DNA from: Halorubrum rubrum | GTDB lineage: Archaea > Halobacteriota > Halobacteria > Halobacteriales > Haloferacaceae | Reading direction: 5' to 3' | Length of the DNA: 64,000 nucleotides | Assembly (NCBI RefSeq): GCF_024494685.1 | Contig: NZ_JANHDM010000006.1 | Coordinates: forward strand, 1 to 64,000 | In this document: piece after piece, positions 1-7,622 of the stretch | Position numbering within the stretch: the first letter of the stretch is position 1 | Layout: every line of letters starts with the position of its first letter | The notes under the pieces: model-generated | Seen by the model: the letters and a program-made list of their open reading frames with translations, nothing else | Told to the model about the DNA's origin: nothing | Database searches by the model: none | Made by a program: the position numbers and the translations under genes

Positions 1-2
1 CG

Positions 3-257
3 ACGTGTGGTGTGGAGACAGCGAAACCCATCTGGGTCAGAGAGCACTCGTGTCCGAGTTGTGGGTTCGAGTGTAACCGTGACGCGAACGCGGCGATGAA
101 CGTCTTGCAGAGAGGCTTTGCTGAACTAGGGCTGGGATGGCCCGAATCAACGTCTGTGGAGACTGCGTTCCCTACGGACACCCATTCGGTGTCTGCAAAG
201 CGCGTCGTGGAAACAGGAAGCCCCACCCTCAACGAAGCCACACCTGTGGCTGAGTAG
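3..257 (+). CDS. tnpB: RNA-guided endonuclease/transposase TnpB, C-terminal fragment (starts before the window)
   Basis: About 84 residues are visible in an open frame that continues off the left edge. The fragment reads TCG, then HSCPSCGFECNRD, then ANAAMN. This is the OrfB zinc ribbon (here CG at the edge, then C-P-x-C-G) followed by the RuvC-III block, whose Asp in RDANAAMN is the last catalytic acid in TnpB nucleases. The GTG at 12 is not the true start, because the zinc ribbon begins upstream. TnpB is an RNA-guided nuclease that uses an omega-RNA made from the element's right end; the tail of the gene overlaps such a structure here. Only the C-terminus can be judged, so integrity of the full gene is unknown. 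Confidence 0.85.
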   Translation, partial: TCGVETAKPIWVREHSCPSCGFECNRDANAAMNVLQRGFAELGLGWPESTSVETAFPTDTHSVSAKRVVETGSPTLNEATPVAE

Positions 258-264
258 GGTGGGG
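221..264 (+). ncRNA. putative omega-RNA / sense-overlapping RNA hairpin at tnpB 3' end
   Basis: CCCCACCCT at 221-229 pairs perfectly with AGGGTGGGG at 256-264. Inside lies a second perfect stem, GCCAC (237-241) with GTGGC (246-250). The structure straddles the tnpB stop codon. In IS200/IS605 elements this is where the right-end structure and the guide-RNA scaffold lie, and haloarchaeal IS1341-type genes are known to give sense-overlapping transcripts there. The RNA 5' and 3' ends are not defined by sequence alone; only the hairpin is listed. Confidence 0.5.
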
Positions 265-268
265 TAGT

Positions 269-421
269 TCACTCCTCGGGTTCGGCAGGCTCAGAGGTGC
301 GGACTACTTTCACGTCTGCCCCGATCCACCGCTTCGGGATGGTAATATGAGCACCACCGCTTCCGAAGGGCTTCACTTCCCGGTCGAGAGCTTCTTGACC
401 TTCAACTGTGAATGATGCCAT
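269..421 (-). CDS. DUF2080 family transposase-associated protein
   Basis: A 50-residue protein beginning MASFTVEGQEALD with the core GSGGAHITIPKRWIGADVKVV. The core looks like an AbrB/SpoVT-type swapped-hairpin DNA-binding fold and matches the small DUF2080 proteins encoded beside haloarchaeal tnpB genes. It converges on tnpB, with the two stops 11 nt apart. A TATATATC-like box at 438-445 lies about 20 nt upstream of the ATG, consistent with a leaderless transcript. A role as a regulator of the element is inference from fold and position. Confidence 0.8.
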   Translation of the reverse strand: MASFTVEGQEALDREVKPFGSGGAHITIPKRWIGADVKVVRTSEPAEPEE

Positions 422-429
422 GCTGATCT

Positions 430-447
430 ATATGCGAGATATATAGG
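430..447 (-). promoter_or_regulatory. TATA-like promoter of the DUF2080 gene
   Basis: On the minus strand an AT-rich CTATATATCTC block is followed about 20 nt later by the ATG at 421. It is the only AT-rich stretch in this segment and faces the DUF2080 gene. Confidence 0.5.
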
Positions 448-514
448 GAAGCGTTCCGGCGCGTTGGCCTGCGGGTCGGCTGTATCGGAGGAATGAGCAG
501 GTGATGACGGCGTT

Positions 515-564
515 GACGAATCGCTTTGCGATTCGTTCGCACACCAGAAATCTTCGATTTCTGG
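515..564. repeat. two perfect hairpins with three-base loops
   Basis: ACGAATCGC (516-524), loop TTT, GCGATTCGT (528-536). Then CCAGAAATC (544-552), loop TTC, GATTTCTGG (556-564). Both have 9-bp perfect arms and sit 7 nt apart in non-coding DNA between the IS remnant and the next gene. No oligo-T run follows, so they are not simple terminators. The 450-666 segment holds nothing else recognisable apart from a TTAAAT box near 638-644 for the next gene. Confidence 0.7.
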
Positions 565-666
565 GGACGCTGTATCCCCTCCCTACTCGCTCCCTTCGGT
601 CGTTTCTTGAGGAAGTGGACTTAGCGCCTACAAACTGTTAAATCCCTCCCGGCGAAACGGGGGGCA

Positions 667-1155
667 ATGAGCGCCAACGTCTTTCTCGTCCCCGTCGACC
701 CGGAGAACTTCGATCGAACGGTCCGGTCCGCGGTCGATCTCTCCGAGTACCCCGACCGGCCGGAGCCGCTCGCGAGCGTCGAGGAGGCGCGGCTGTGGGC
801 CGTCGACGACGAGAGCGGGAACGGCTCGACGTTCGACCGCATGGAGTCCGGCGACCTCGTCCTGTTCTATCACGACGGCGAGTACGTCGCCACCGGGCGG
901 ATCGGCCGGACGTTCGCCGACGAGGACCGGTGGGTCAGCGGCACGTTCTGGACCGCGTTCCCGACCACACGGGTGTACACCGTCGAGTCGTTCACCCCGA
1001 TCTCGGTTCCCAAACGCGGCGTCAACCGGATCTTCGACTACTCCGCCTCGTACACGCCGGGGTTCATGCGCGTCGCCGACGGCCGCGTCACCCGCGACCT
1101 GTCCACGATCGAGACGGCGCTCGACGCCTACACCAAGCGGAACGCCGAGGCGTAG
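667..1155 (+). CDS. uncharacterised protein, possible PUA/EVE-like fold
   Basis: A 162-residue acidic protein with no confident family. The central stretch (MESGDLVLFYHDGEYVATGRIG, then a W-rich segment and YTVESFTPISVP) is the pattern of small PUA/EVE/ASCH-like barrels, in which a loop after GDLVLFY binds a modified base. There are no membrane segments and no signal peptide. A TTAAAT box lies about 25 nt upstream of the ATG, supporting this start. It stands alone between the IS remnant and a membrane protein gene. The PUA-like assignment is inference from pattern only. Confidence 0.65.
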   Translation: MSANVFLVPVDPENFDRTVRSAVDLSEYPDRPEPLASVEEARLWAVDDESGNGSTFDRMESGDLVLFYHDGEYVATGRIGRTFADEDRWVSGTFWTAFPTTRVYTVESFTPISVPKRGVNRIFDYSASYTPGFMRVADGRVTRDLSTIETALDAYTKRNAEA

Positions 1156-1253
1156 GCCGGACCGGGCCGTCGACTGCCCGGACCGACCCGCGAACCGCCC
1201 GACCGGCGCGTGTCGTCAATAGAACTATACGACATCGGGCGGTAGCCCGGCGC

Positions 1254-1988
1254 ATGTCACTCGCGGAGACGCCGGTGGTGTTCGCGTTGCTCTGTGTCAA
1301 CACGCTCGTCGGGGGCGTGCTGGTGGCCGCCGCCTACGACCTCACGGACCGCGTCCTCGGCTGGACCGGGTGGATCGCCGGGGCGGCCGGCGGCGGGGTG
1401 GTCGGCTGGATCGTCGTCCCGAGGGTCGCCTCCGGGACCGTCTCGACCGGCGGTCGGATCGGGTTCGCCGCGTCGCTCGTGCTGATCGGCGCGTTCCTCG
1501 GTCGCGGGCTGGTTCCGCTCGTCGCCCGGTTCGCCGTGGCGATCTCGGCGTTCCTCTTCTCGACGCTCGCGACGCTCGTGTTGACGGTCGGCGAGTCGGT
1601 CCTCGGTCGGGTGTACGACCCGGCCGGGTCCGAAGCGCCGGTCGTCGAGGCGATCGACCCGGCGGCGCTCGCCGGATCCGGCCTGTTCGCGCGACCCGAG
1701 TTCCAGCGGTTCCTCCTCGCCTCGCTTTTCGTCGGCATCGTCGCCGGGATCCTGGCGATGCGGTACGCCGACCCGATCATGTCGCTGGCGCTGACCGGAC
1801 TCGGTGCCGGCGTCCTCGCGACGGCGTACCCGGTGTGGCGGGCCGTCCTCGCCGGCGAGGCGCTCGCGATCACCCAGCAGGCCGCCCCGTCGACGCCGGC
1901 GTTTCTCGCGTTCCTGATCGGCGGGGCCGCGATCCAGTACCTCCGTCACGGGGGCGACGGGGACTCGGCGTTCCCGGCCGCGGGGTAG
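1254..1988 (+). CDS. uncharacterised polytopic membrane protein
   Basis: A 244-residue protein with about six hydrophobic segments: residues ~5-25, 35-50, 65-85, 90-120, 155-175 and 180-215. Gly/Ala-rich helices are joined by short acidic loops. I start at the ATG at 1254 because hydrophobicity begins there and a CTATAC box lies about 27 nt upstream; an open frame continues upstream but is Arg-rich shadow translation. No substrate motif is visible, and neighbours give no clue. Probably an integral cytoplasmic-membrane protein. Confidence 0.7.
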   Translation: MSLAETPVVFALLCVNTLVGGVLVAAAYDLTDRVLGWTGWIAGAAGGGVVGWIVVPRVASGTVSTGGRIGFAASLVLIGAFLGRGLVPLVARFAVAISAFLFSTLATLVLTVGESVLGRVYDPAGSEAPVVEAIDPAALAGSGLFARPEFQRFLLASLFVGIVAGILAMRYADPIMSLALTGLGAGVLATAYPVWRAVLAGEALAITQQAAPSTPAFLAFLIGGAAIQYLRHGGDGDSAFPAAG

Positions 1989-2088
1989 GGAACGCCCGCC
2001 ACGCGTCGCCCGCTCCTCTCGCTCTCGGCGTAACCGACCCCACCGAACGACGGGTCGTTCGATATCGACCGCCGCACGGATGCTCGAA

Positions 2089-2112
2089 CCGGATTAATCC
2101 GAGTTAATCCGG
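2089..2112. promoter_or_regulatory. 9-bp inverted repeat, candidate operator/promoter
   Basis: CCGGATTAA (2089-2097) and TTAATCCGG (2104-2112) form a perfect inverted repeat with a 6-nt spacer, itself overlapping the palindrome GGATTAATCC. It is the only AT-containing block upstream of the small secreted protein at 2173 and the lipoprotein that follows, so it probably contains their TATA box and may bind a dimeric regulator. Confidence 0.4.
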
Positions 2113-2172
2113 ACCGAACCGGGCGAAGCGAGTGGGTCATTGAAGTCGATAGCCGCTCGTGTGCGAGTCGCA

Positions 2173-2466
2173 ATGAACGCCATTCGAACCGCGCTCCTCG
2201 GAGCGCTCGCCGCGGTCGTACTGATCGGAACCGGCGTTGCGGCCGGCGGGGTCGCCGCCGACGTCGGCCCTGACGGGAACGTCGGCGACGACGCCGGGCT
2301 GCCGAGCGATCTGCCGGACCCGGTTCCGGAGTTCGTCGGCGAGCTCCTGAACGAGATCGACGGCTTCCTCTCCGGCGAGATCGGGAACCTCGGCGACGCG
2401 GTGAGCGATCTCGCCGGCAACGATATCGGCGGAAACGACCGCGCCGGCGGTGCCGGGGGTGTCTGA
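2173..2466 (+). CDS. small secreted or membrane-anchored protein
   Basis: A 97-residue protein beginning MNAIRTALLGALAAVVLIG, a hydrophobic signal or anchor, followed by an acidic Gly/Asp-rich domain (PDPVPEFVGELLNEIDGFLSGEIGNLGDAVSDL). An in-frame TTG lies 33 nt upstream, but the ATG gives the better signal peptide. The stop overlaps or abuts the start of the downstream lipoprotein gene, so the two are likely co-transcribed. No family recognised. Confidence 0.65.
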   Translation: MNAIRTALLGALAAVVLIGTGVAAGGVAADVGPDGNVGDDAGLPSDLPDPVPEFVGELLNEIDGFLSGEIGNLGDAVSDLAGNDIGGNDRAGGAGGV

Positions 2467-3193
2467 CGTGAGCGGGACGCGAGATCGGTTCGACGCGTTC
2501 GGCCGCCGCGACTACCTCCGGGCGACCGGTGCCGCCGCGCTCGGGACCGCGGGGATCGCCGGCTGCGTCGGCCGCGCGACCGGCACGCTCGCGACTTCGG
2601 TCACCGACCAACCGGCCGACATCGACGACTTCGAGTCGCTCGTCGTCACGATCGACGGGATCTGGCTGGGGCCCGAGGGCGGTGACGGAGACGGCGATGG
2701 GGCGGAAGACGGAGACGAGGACGGCGGAGGGGACGACGCGGGCGGCAACGAGACCGATCCCGACGGCGGCGGGAACGATGCCGACGAGGGATCGGACGAT
2801 GACGAAGCCGCCGACGAGACCGACGACGAAGAGGACGACCCGCAGGGACGCGAGTACCACGAGTTCGACGAACCCCAGGAGGCCGACCTCGTCCAGCTAC
2901 GGGGCGAGGAAACCCAGCTGATCGACGAGCGCGATCTGGCCACCGGGACGTACCTGTACCTCCAGCTCGACGTCTCCGGAACCGACGCGAGGCTCGTGGA
3001 CGGCAGCGACGCGACCGTCGAACTGCCCGGAAGCGCGCCGATCACGTTCGATCGGGAGTTCGAGATCAGAGAGGACACCGTCACGAGCTTCACCGCCGAT
3101 TTCGCGCCGGTCGAGCGCGGAAACGGGACGTACCTCCTCCGGCCGGTGCCGCGCGGCATCGAGGTCAGTTACGGGGGAGAGGAAAGCGAGTAG
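2450..3193 (+). CDS. DUF4382-type Tat lipoprotein
   Basis: A 247-residue protein with a twin-arginine signal (FGRRDYLRATGAAALG) ending in a lipobox-like GIAGC, so it should be exported folded and lipid-anchored. Residues ~55-75 (FESLVVTIDGIWL) and ~125-240 match the DUF4382 beta-rich domain (DLVQLRGEETQLI, GTYLYLQLDV, TVTSFTADFAPV). Between them lies a ~60-residue insert made almost only of Asp, Glu and Gly. The start may be the GTG at 2450, or the GTG at 2468, which avoids overlap with the upstream stop. Function of the family is unknown; a surface-exposed role is inferred from the signal. Confidence 0.75.
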   Translation: MPGVSDVSGTRDRFDAFGRRDYLRATGAAALGTAGIAGCVGRATGTLATSVTDQPADIDDFESLVVTIDGIWLGPEGGDGDGDGAEDGDEDGGGDDAGGNETDPDGGGNDADEGSDDDEAADETDDEEDDPQGREYHEFDEPQEADLVQLRGEETQLIDERDLATGTYLYLQLDVSGTDARLVDGSDATVELPGSAPITFDREFEIREDTVTSFTADFAPVERGNGTYLLRPVPRGIEVSYGGEESE

Positions 3194-3273
3194 CGCGGAC
3201 TCGAACGTGACCGGTCCGACACGAGCCGCGATCCGGCAAAACGGTTCCGAACGGAGCGGCGGGGGATCGATCG

Positions 3274-3504
3274 CTATCGCAGCCGCCGAGCGCCCGCGGT
3301 GAACTCCGACGCGAGCCGACCCAGGTACCAGACGAGGAGCAGTCCGAGGATCAGGCCTCCGGCGGTCGCGGCCGCCAACTGAACGGGCGTCGGGTCGCCG
3401 AGGAGCGTGATGAGCGGCGGCGAGACGGCCACCAGAAGCAGGAACCCGAGCTTTATTTTCCGGTTGCCGGCGTCGCGTTCCTCGCGCGACATCGGCTCTA
3501 CCAT
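3274..3504 (-). CDS. small two-helix membrane protein
   Basis: A 76-residue protein starting MVEPMSREERDAGNRKIKL, with two hydrophobic helices (GFLLLVAVSPPLITLL and AAATAGGLILGLLLVWYLG) and a basic C-terminal tail. A clear Shine-Dalgarno GGAGGTG stands 6 nt before the ATG, which is unusual among the mostly leaderless genes here and fixes the start. An AATTATAG box lies near 3576-3583. No function can be assigned. Confidence 0.65.
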   Translation of the reverse strand: MVEPMSREERDAGNRKIKLGFLLLVAVSPPLITLLGDPTPVQLAAATAGGLILGLLLVWYLGRLASEFTAGARRLR

Positions 3505-3620
3505 CCCGCACCTCCGGGGCGCATACGTTCCGACTCGGTCCGGCGCGTCTCCATACTCGACCTCAGAACCCGAGCGGCTATAATTCCGCGGACCGATCTC
3601 CTCAGTAGGTCGTCGTGAAC

Positions 3621-3690
3621 ACATAAACGTCGCGACCGTTCACGTCGCTCGTTCCGGCTCGACGGCGTGAACGGTCTCGACCGTTTATGT
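3621..3690. promoter_or_regulatory. long inverted repeat with TATA-like ends (divergent operator candidate)
   Basis: The left arm runs 3621-3643 (ACATAAACG, a 6-nt centre, CCGTTCAC) and the right arm 3667-3690 (GTGAACGG, then TTTATGT). They match over 23/24 positions with one inserted base, across a 23-nt spacer. Each outer end carries a TTTATGT box reading outwards. It sits in the 341-nt gap between the small membrane gene (minus) and gltX (plus), but both of those have closer boxes of their own (near 3580 and 3818). The repeat may therefore control other transcripts or act at a distance. The rest of the gap holds nothing I recognise. Confidence 0.55.
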
Positions 3691-3845
3691 TCGCGTGTCT
3701 CCGATGGTTCCACGCCCCTACCCGCGGCCCCGACGGCGGGACGGGAGCGGGCGGGTCGCCTGCGTCTCGCCGACGCGATCCGCGTCTCCCGCCGTGACGC
3801 CGACGGTTTCGCGGCGTTTTTGAGTCGCCCCGACGAGCCGACGGT

Positions 3846-5618
3846 ATGGACGACGAACTCCGCGAGCGGGTCGAGGCGGCCGGCGAGACGGCCGCGCTGT
3901 TCAACGCGCTCAAACACGACAGCGACCCCGACGTGGGCGCCATCATGGGTCCGCTGATGGGCGAGAACCCCGAGTTCCGCCCGCACGGCGACGAGATACC
4001 CGGCGTGCTCGCGCCGATCGTGAACCGGGTCGCGGCGATGGACGAGCCGGAGCGGCGCGATCGGCTCGGCGAGTTGGCCCCCGAGCGACTCGCGGAGCTT
4101 GAGGCCGACGACGAGGAGGACGACCGCGTCCTCCCCGACCTGCCGAACGCGGAGGCGGGCGAGGTCGTGATGCGCGCCGCGCCGAACCCCAACGGCCCCT
4201 GGCACATCGGCCACGCCCGGATGCCCGCGGTGATCGGGACGTACAAACAGCGCTACGACGGGGAGTTCATCTGCCGGTTCGACGACACCGACCCGGAGAC
4301 GAAGCGGCCCGACCTCGAGGCGTACGACGCGATCCTCGAAGACATCGAGTACCTCGGCTTCGAGGCCGACCGCGTTCTGCGGGCGTCCGACCGCCTCGAA
4401 ACGTACTACGAGCACGCCCGCGACCTGATCGACCGCGGCGGCGCGTACACCTGCTCGTGTTCCGGCGAGGCGTTCTCCGAGCTGAAGAACGACGGCGAGC
4501 CGTGTCCACACCGCGGGAAGGACGAGGCGACCGTCCGCGAGGAGTTCGAGGCCATGGTCGACGGCGAGTACGACGCCGGCGAGATGGTCCTCCGGGTACG
4601 TACCGACATCGACCACAAGAACCCCGCGCTGCGCGACTGGGTCGCCTTCCGGATGATCGACACGCCCCACCCCCGCGAGGCGGCCGCCGACTATCGCTGT
4701 TGGCCCATGCTCGATTTCCAGTCGGGCGTCGACGACCACCTCACGGGGGTCACTCACATCATCCGCGGCATCGACCTCCAGGACTCCGCGAAGCGCCAGC
4801 GGTTCGTCTACGACTACTTCGACTGGGTGTACCCCGAGGTGCTCCACTGGGGGCACGTCCAGGTCGACGAGTACGACGTGAGCCTCTCGACGTCGACGAT
4901 CAAGGGACTGATCGAGGCCGGCGATCTGACCGGGTGGGACGACCCGCGCGCGCCGACGATCCGGTCGGTCCGCCGGCGGGGGATCCGCGGCGAGGCGCTC
5001 GTCGAGTCGATGACCGAACTCGGGATGTCGACCTCCGACGTGGATCTGGCGATGTCGTCGGTGTACGCCAACAACCGCGACCGCGTCGACGACGAGGCGG
5101 ACCGGTTCTTCCTCGTGCGCGACCGCGAGGACGACCCGGCCGTCGAGCTCCCGGTCGTCGACGGCGACGCGCCCGCGCCGGCCGCCGGCCGCCCCGCGCG
5201 ACACCCCGACCACCCCGACCGCGGCGACCGGACGATCCCGGCGGGACGGGTCCTCGTGGAGGCATCGGACCTCCCGCCCACCGGCGAGCGCGTCTGGCTG
5301 AAGGGGTACGGCCCCGTGCGCCGCGAGGCCGACGAGCTCGTCTACGTCGACGCCGACATCGACGTGGTCCGCGACGGCGACGTCGACGTGGTCCACTGGG
5401 TGCCCGCCGCGGAGTCGCTCGAGACGCTTCTCCGCACCCTCGAGGGCGACGTGCGCGGGTACGCCGAGCCCGAGGTCGCCGACGCCGCCGTCGACGACGT
5501 GGTCCAGTTCGAGCGGATCGGCTTCGCCCGGCTCGACTCGTTCGATCCCACGGGCACCGACGAGCCGGACGGGCCGACCGGCGGAGAGGACCTCGTGGCG
5601 TACTTCGCGCATCCCTGA
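3846..5618 (+). CDS. gltX: glutamyl-tRNA synthetase, archaeal type
   Basis: Charges tRNA-Glu (and probably tRNA-Gln, for later amidation by GatDE) with glutamate. The 590-residue length fits the archaeal class I family. An N-terminal helical extension of about 100 residues precedes the HIGH motif (PNPNGPWHIGHARMP, HIGH at ~120-123). FDDTDPETKRP follows, and the KMSKS-equivalent is the degenerate SLSTSTIKG at ~346-354. The C-terminal half is the beta-barrel anticodon domain, interrupted by a Pro/Asp-rich low-complexity stretch near 440. A TTTTTGAG box about 25 nt upstream and no leader support the ATG at 3846. Confidence 0.95.
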   Translation: MDDELRERVEAAGETAALFNALKHDSDPDVGAIMGPLMGENPEFRPHGDEIPGVLAPIVNRVAAMDEPERRDRLGELAPERLAELEADDEEDDRVLPDLPNAEAGEVVMRAAPNPNGPWHIGHARMPAVIGTYKQRYDGEFICRFDDTDPETKRPDLEAYDAILEDIEYLGFEADRVLRASDRLETYYEHARDLIDRGGAYTCSCSGEAFSELKNDGEPCPHRGKDEATVREEFEAMVDGEYDAGEMVLRVRTDIDHKNPALRDWVAFRMIDTPHPREAAADYRCWPMLDFQSGVDDHLTGVTHIIRGIDLQDSAKRQRFVYDYFDWVYPEVLHWGHVQVDEYDVSLSTSTIKGLIEAGDLTGWDDPRAPTIRSVRRRGIRGEALVESMTELGMSTSDVDLAMSSVYANNRDRVDDEADRFFLVRDREDDPAVELPVVDGDAPAPAAGRPARHPDHPDRGDRTIPAGRVLVEASDLPPTGERVWLKGYGPVRREADELVYVDADIDVVRDGDVDVVHWVPAAESLETLLRTLEGDVRGYAEPEVADAAVDDVVQFERIGFARLDSFDPTGTDEPDGPTGGEDLVAYFAHP

Positions 5619-5701
5619 GATCGGGGGAGCCGTCGCTCGGAGGGGCCGCCGCTGACCCGCCGCTCGGGAGAGCACGGCTCGGCCGGCGTCGCGGAGTTTA
5701 A

Positions 5702-6058
<357 letters not shown>

Positions 6059-6123
6059 GATCGGTCGTCGCCTTCTCGCCCCTCTTCCCGAGGTTACAAG
6101 TCTCCCCGACGGGAGCCACGGGT

Positions 6124-7515
6124 ATGTTCGGAACCAGCGGGATCCGCGGGCCCGTCGGCGAGGCCGTCACCGCGGCCGTCGCGCTCGACGTGGGGCGTGC
6201 AGTCGGCACCGAAACTGACCGGGTCGTGGTCGGACGCGACGCGCGGAAGACGGGCGAGACGCTCCGCGACGCGTTAGTCGCGGGGCTCCGCGAGACGGGT
6301 GCGGACGTAGTCGACGTCGGCCGCGCGGCCACGCCCACGGTCGCGCGGGCGATCGGAACGCTGGACGCCGACGCCGGGGTCGTCCTGACCGCCTCGCACA
6401 ACCCGGCACCCGACAACGGGCTCAAGCTGTGGACCCCCTCGGGACGGGCGTACCCGCCGGCGCGACAGGACGTCATCGAGGAACGGATCCGCGAGGAGGC
6501 GTTCGACCTCGCGGACTGGGAGGGACAGGGCGGGTACGAGCGCCGGACCGACGCGACGGCGCGCCACCGCGACGCGCTCGTCGCGGCCGGCGAGCGCGCG
6601 GCGGAGACGAACGGGGACGGAGCCCCCGCCTCCGAACCCCTCGCCGGCCTCTCCGTCGTCGTCGACGTTGGCAACGGGATGGGCGGCGTGACCGCCGACG
6701 CGCTCCACGAGTTGGGTGCCGACGTCGAGACGCTGAACGCGACCCCGGACGGCCGGTTCCCCGCCCGCCCGAGCGAGCCGACCGCCGAGAACTGCGGGAC
6801 CCTCGCGGCCACCGTCGAGGCGGTCGACGCCGACCTCGGGATCGCCCACGACGGCGACGCGGACCGCATGATGGCGGTCACGGACGCGGGCGAGTTCGTC
6901 CCCGGCGACCTGCTCCTCGCCGTCTTCGGCCGGGCGGCCGCCGGCGAGGGCGACCGCGTCGCCGCGCCGGTCGACACGAGCCTCGCGGCTGCGGACGCGC
7001 TCGCCGCGGTCGGCGCGGAACTCGTCTACACGCGCGTCGGCGACGTGTACGTGGCCGAGCGCGCCGCGGAGGCGGGGGTCGCGTTCGGCGGCGAGCCCTC
7101 CGGCGCGTGGATCTTCCCCGAGGAGACGCTGTGTCCGGACGGCCCGCTCGCGGCGGTCCGGCTCGCCGCGTTGGCGGCGGAGACACCCCTCTCCGAGCGG
7201 GTCGCGGCGATGGAGCGGTACCCGATCCGGCGGCGCTCGGTCGAGACCGAGCACAAGACCGCCGCGATGGCGCTGATCGCGGAGCGCGTGACCGACGGAT
7301 TCGCCGACGTCTCGACGCTCGACGGGGTCCGCGTCGACGCCGAGGAGGGGTGGTTCCTCCTCCGTGCCTCGGGGACCGAGCCGCTGATCCGGATCACGGC
7401 TGAGGCCCGCGAGGCCGACGCCGCGGACGCCCTCCTGGAGCGCGCGAGCGGGATCGTCGACCGCGCGCTCGACGAGGCGAACGGAGGGGACGGACCGAGT
7501 GAGCGGGCCGAGTGA
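6124..7515 (+). CDS. glmM: phosphoglucosamine/phosphohexose mutase
   Basis: Interconverts hexosamine- or hexose-6-phosphate and 1-phosphate through a phosphoserine. All four signature loops of the alpha-D-phosphohexomutase family are present in the 463 residues: TASHNP with the phosphoserine at Ser91, metal loop DGDADR at ~243, sugar loop GEPSGAW at ~323, and phosphate loop RASGTEP at ~414. The next gene is a GlmU-like sugar-1-phosphate nucleotidyltransferase about 110 nt downstream, so the pair probably supplies UDP-GlcNAc or a related sugar nucleotide for N-glycans and cell-surface polymers. GlmM versus another mutase specificity cannot be decided from sequence alone. Confidence 0.88.
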   Translation: MFGTSGIRGPVGEAVTAAVALDVGRAVGTETDRVVVGRDARKTGETLRDALVAGLRETGADVVDVGRAATPTVARAIGTLDADAGVVLTASHNPAPDNGLKLWTPSGRAYPPARQDVIEERIREEAFDLADWEGQGGYERRTDATARHRDALVAAGERAAETNGDGAPASEPLAGLSVVVDVGNGMGGVTADALHELGADVETLNATPDGRFPARPSEPTAENCGTLAATVEAVDADLGIAHDGDADRMMAVTDAGEFVPGDLLLAVFGRAAAGEGDRVAAPVDTSLAAADALAAVGAELVYTRVGDVYVAERAAEAGVAFGGEPSGAWIFPEETLCPDGPLAAVRLAALAAETPLSERVAAMERYPIRRRSVETEHKTAAMALIAERVTDGFADVSTLDGVRVDAEEGWFLLRASGTEPLIRITAEAREADAADALLERASGIVDRALDEANGGDGPSERAE

Positions 7516-7622
7516 GGCGGGGACTGACGGAGAGTAGCCGGCGGATAACCGGGAGCCGACGACGCCACCCAGGGGGCGTAGCGTCGCAATACCTTTCCCG
7601 GAGTCCGGCGAGTTGCGGGTAT

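Larger units (their letters stand above)
1..450 (+). mobile_element. 3' end of an IS200/IS605-type (IS1341-like) element
   Basis: The window opens inside an insertion sequence. What remains is the zinc-ribbon and last catalytic segment of TnpB, a perfect hairpin at its stop codon, and a small convergent DUF2080 gene of the kind usually found with haloarchaeal tnpB genes. No tnpA is visible, so whether the copy is autonomous cannot be judged. The right boundary is not proven; I place it after the DUF2080 promoter because the sequence then changes to unrelated hairpins. Confidence 0.6.

Noticed and set aside
515-564. Rho-independent-type terminator
   Set aside because: No T-run follows either hairpin, and no gene on either strand ends directly upstream.
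795-1253. N-terminal extension of the membrane protein at 1254
   Set aside because: The extension is Arg-rich and overlaps the previous gene in another frame; hydrophobic protein sequence and a TATA-like box begin at the 1254 ATG.
3498-5675. 725-residue minus-strand frame opposite gltX, and many similar long antisense frames
   Set aside because: They lie opposite well-supported genes and read as Arg/Val/Asp-rich shadow translation, which GC-rich codon use produces automatically.
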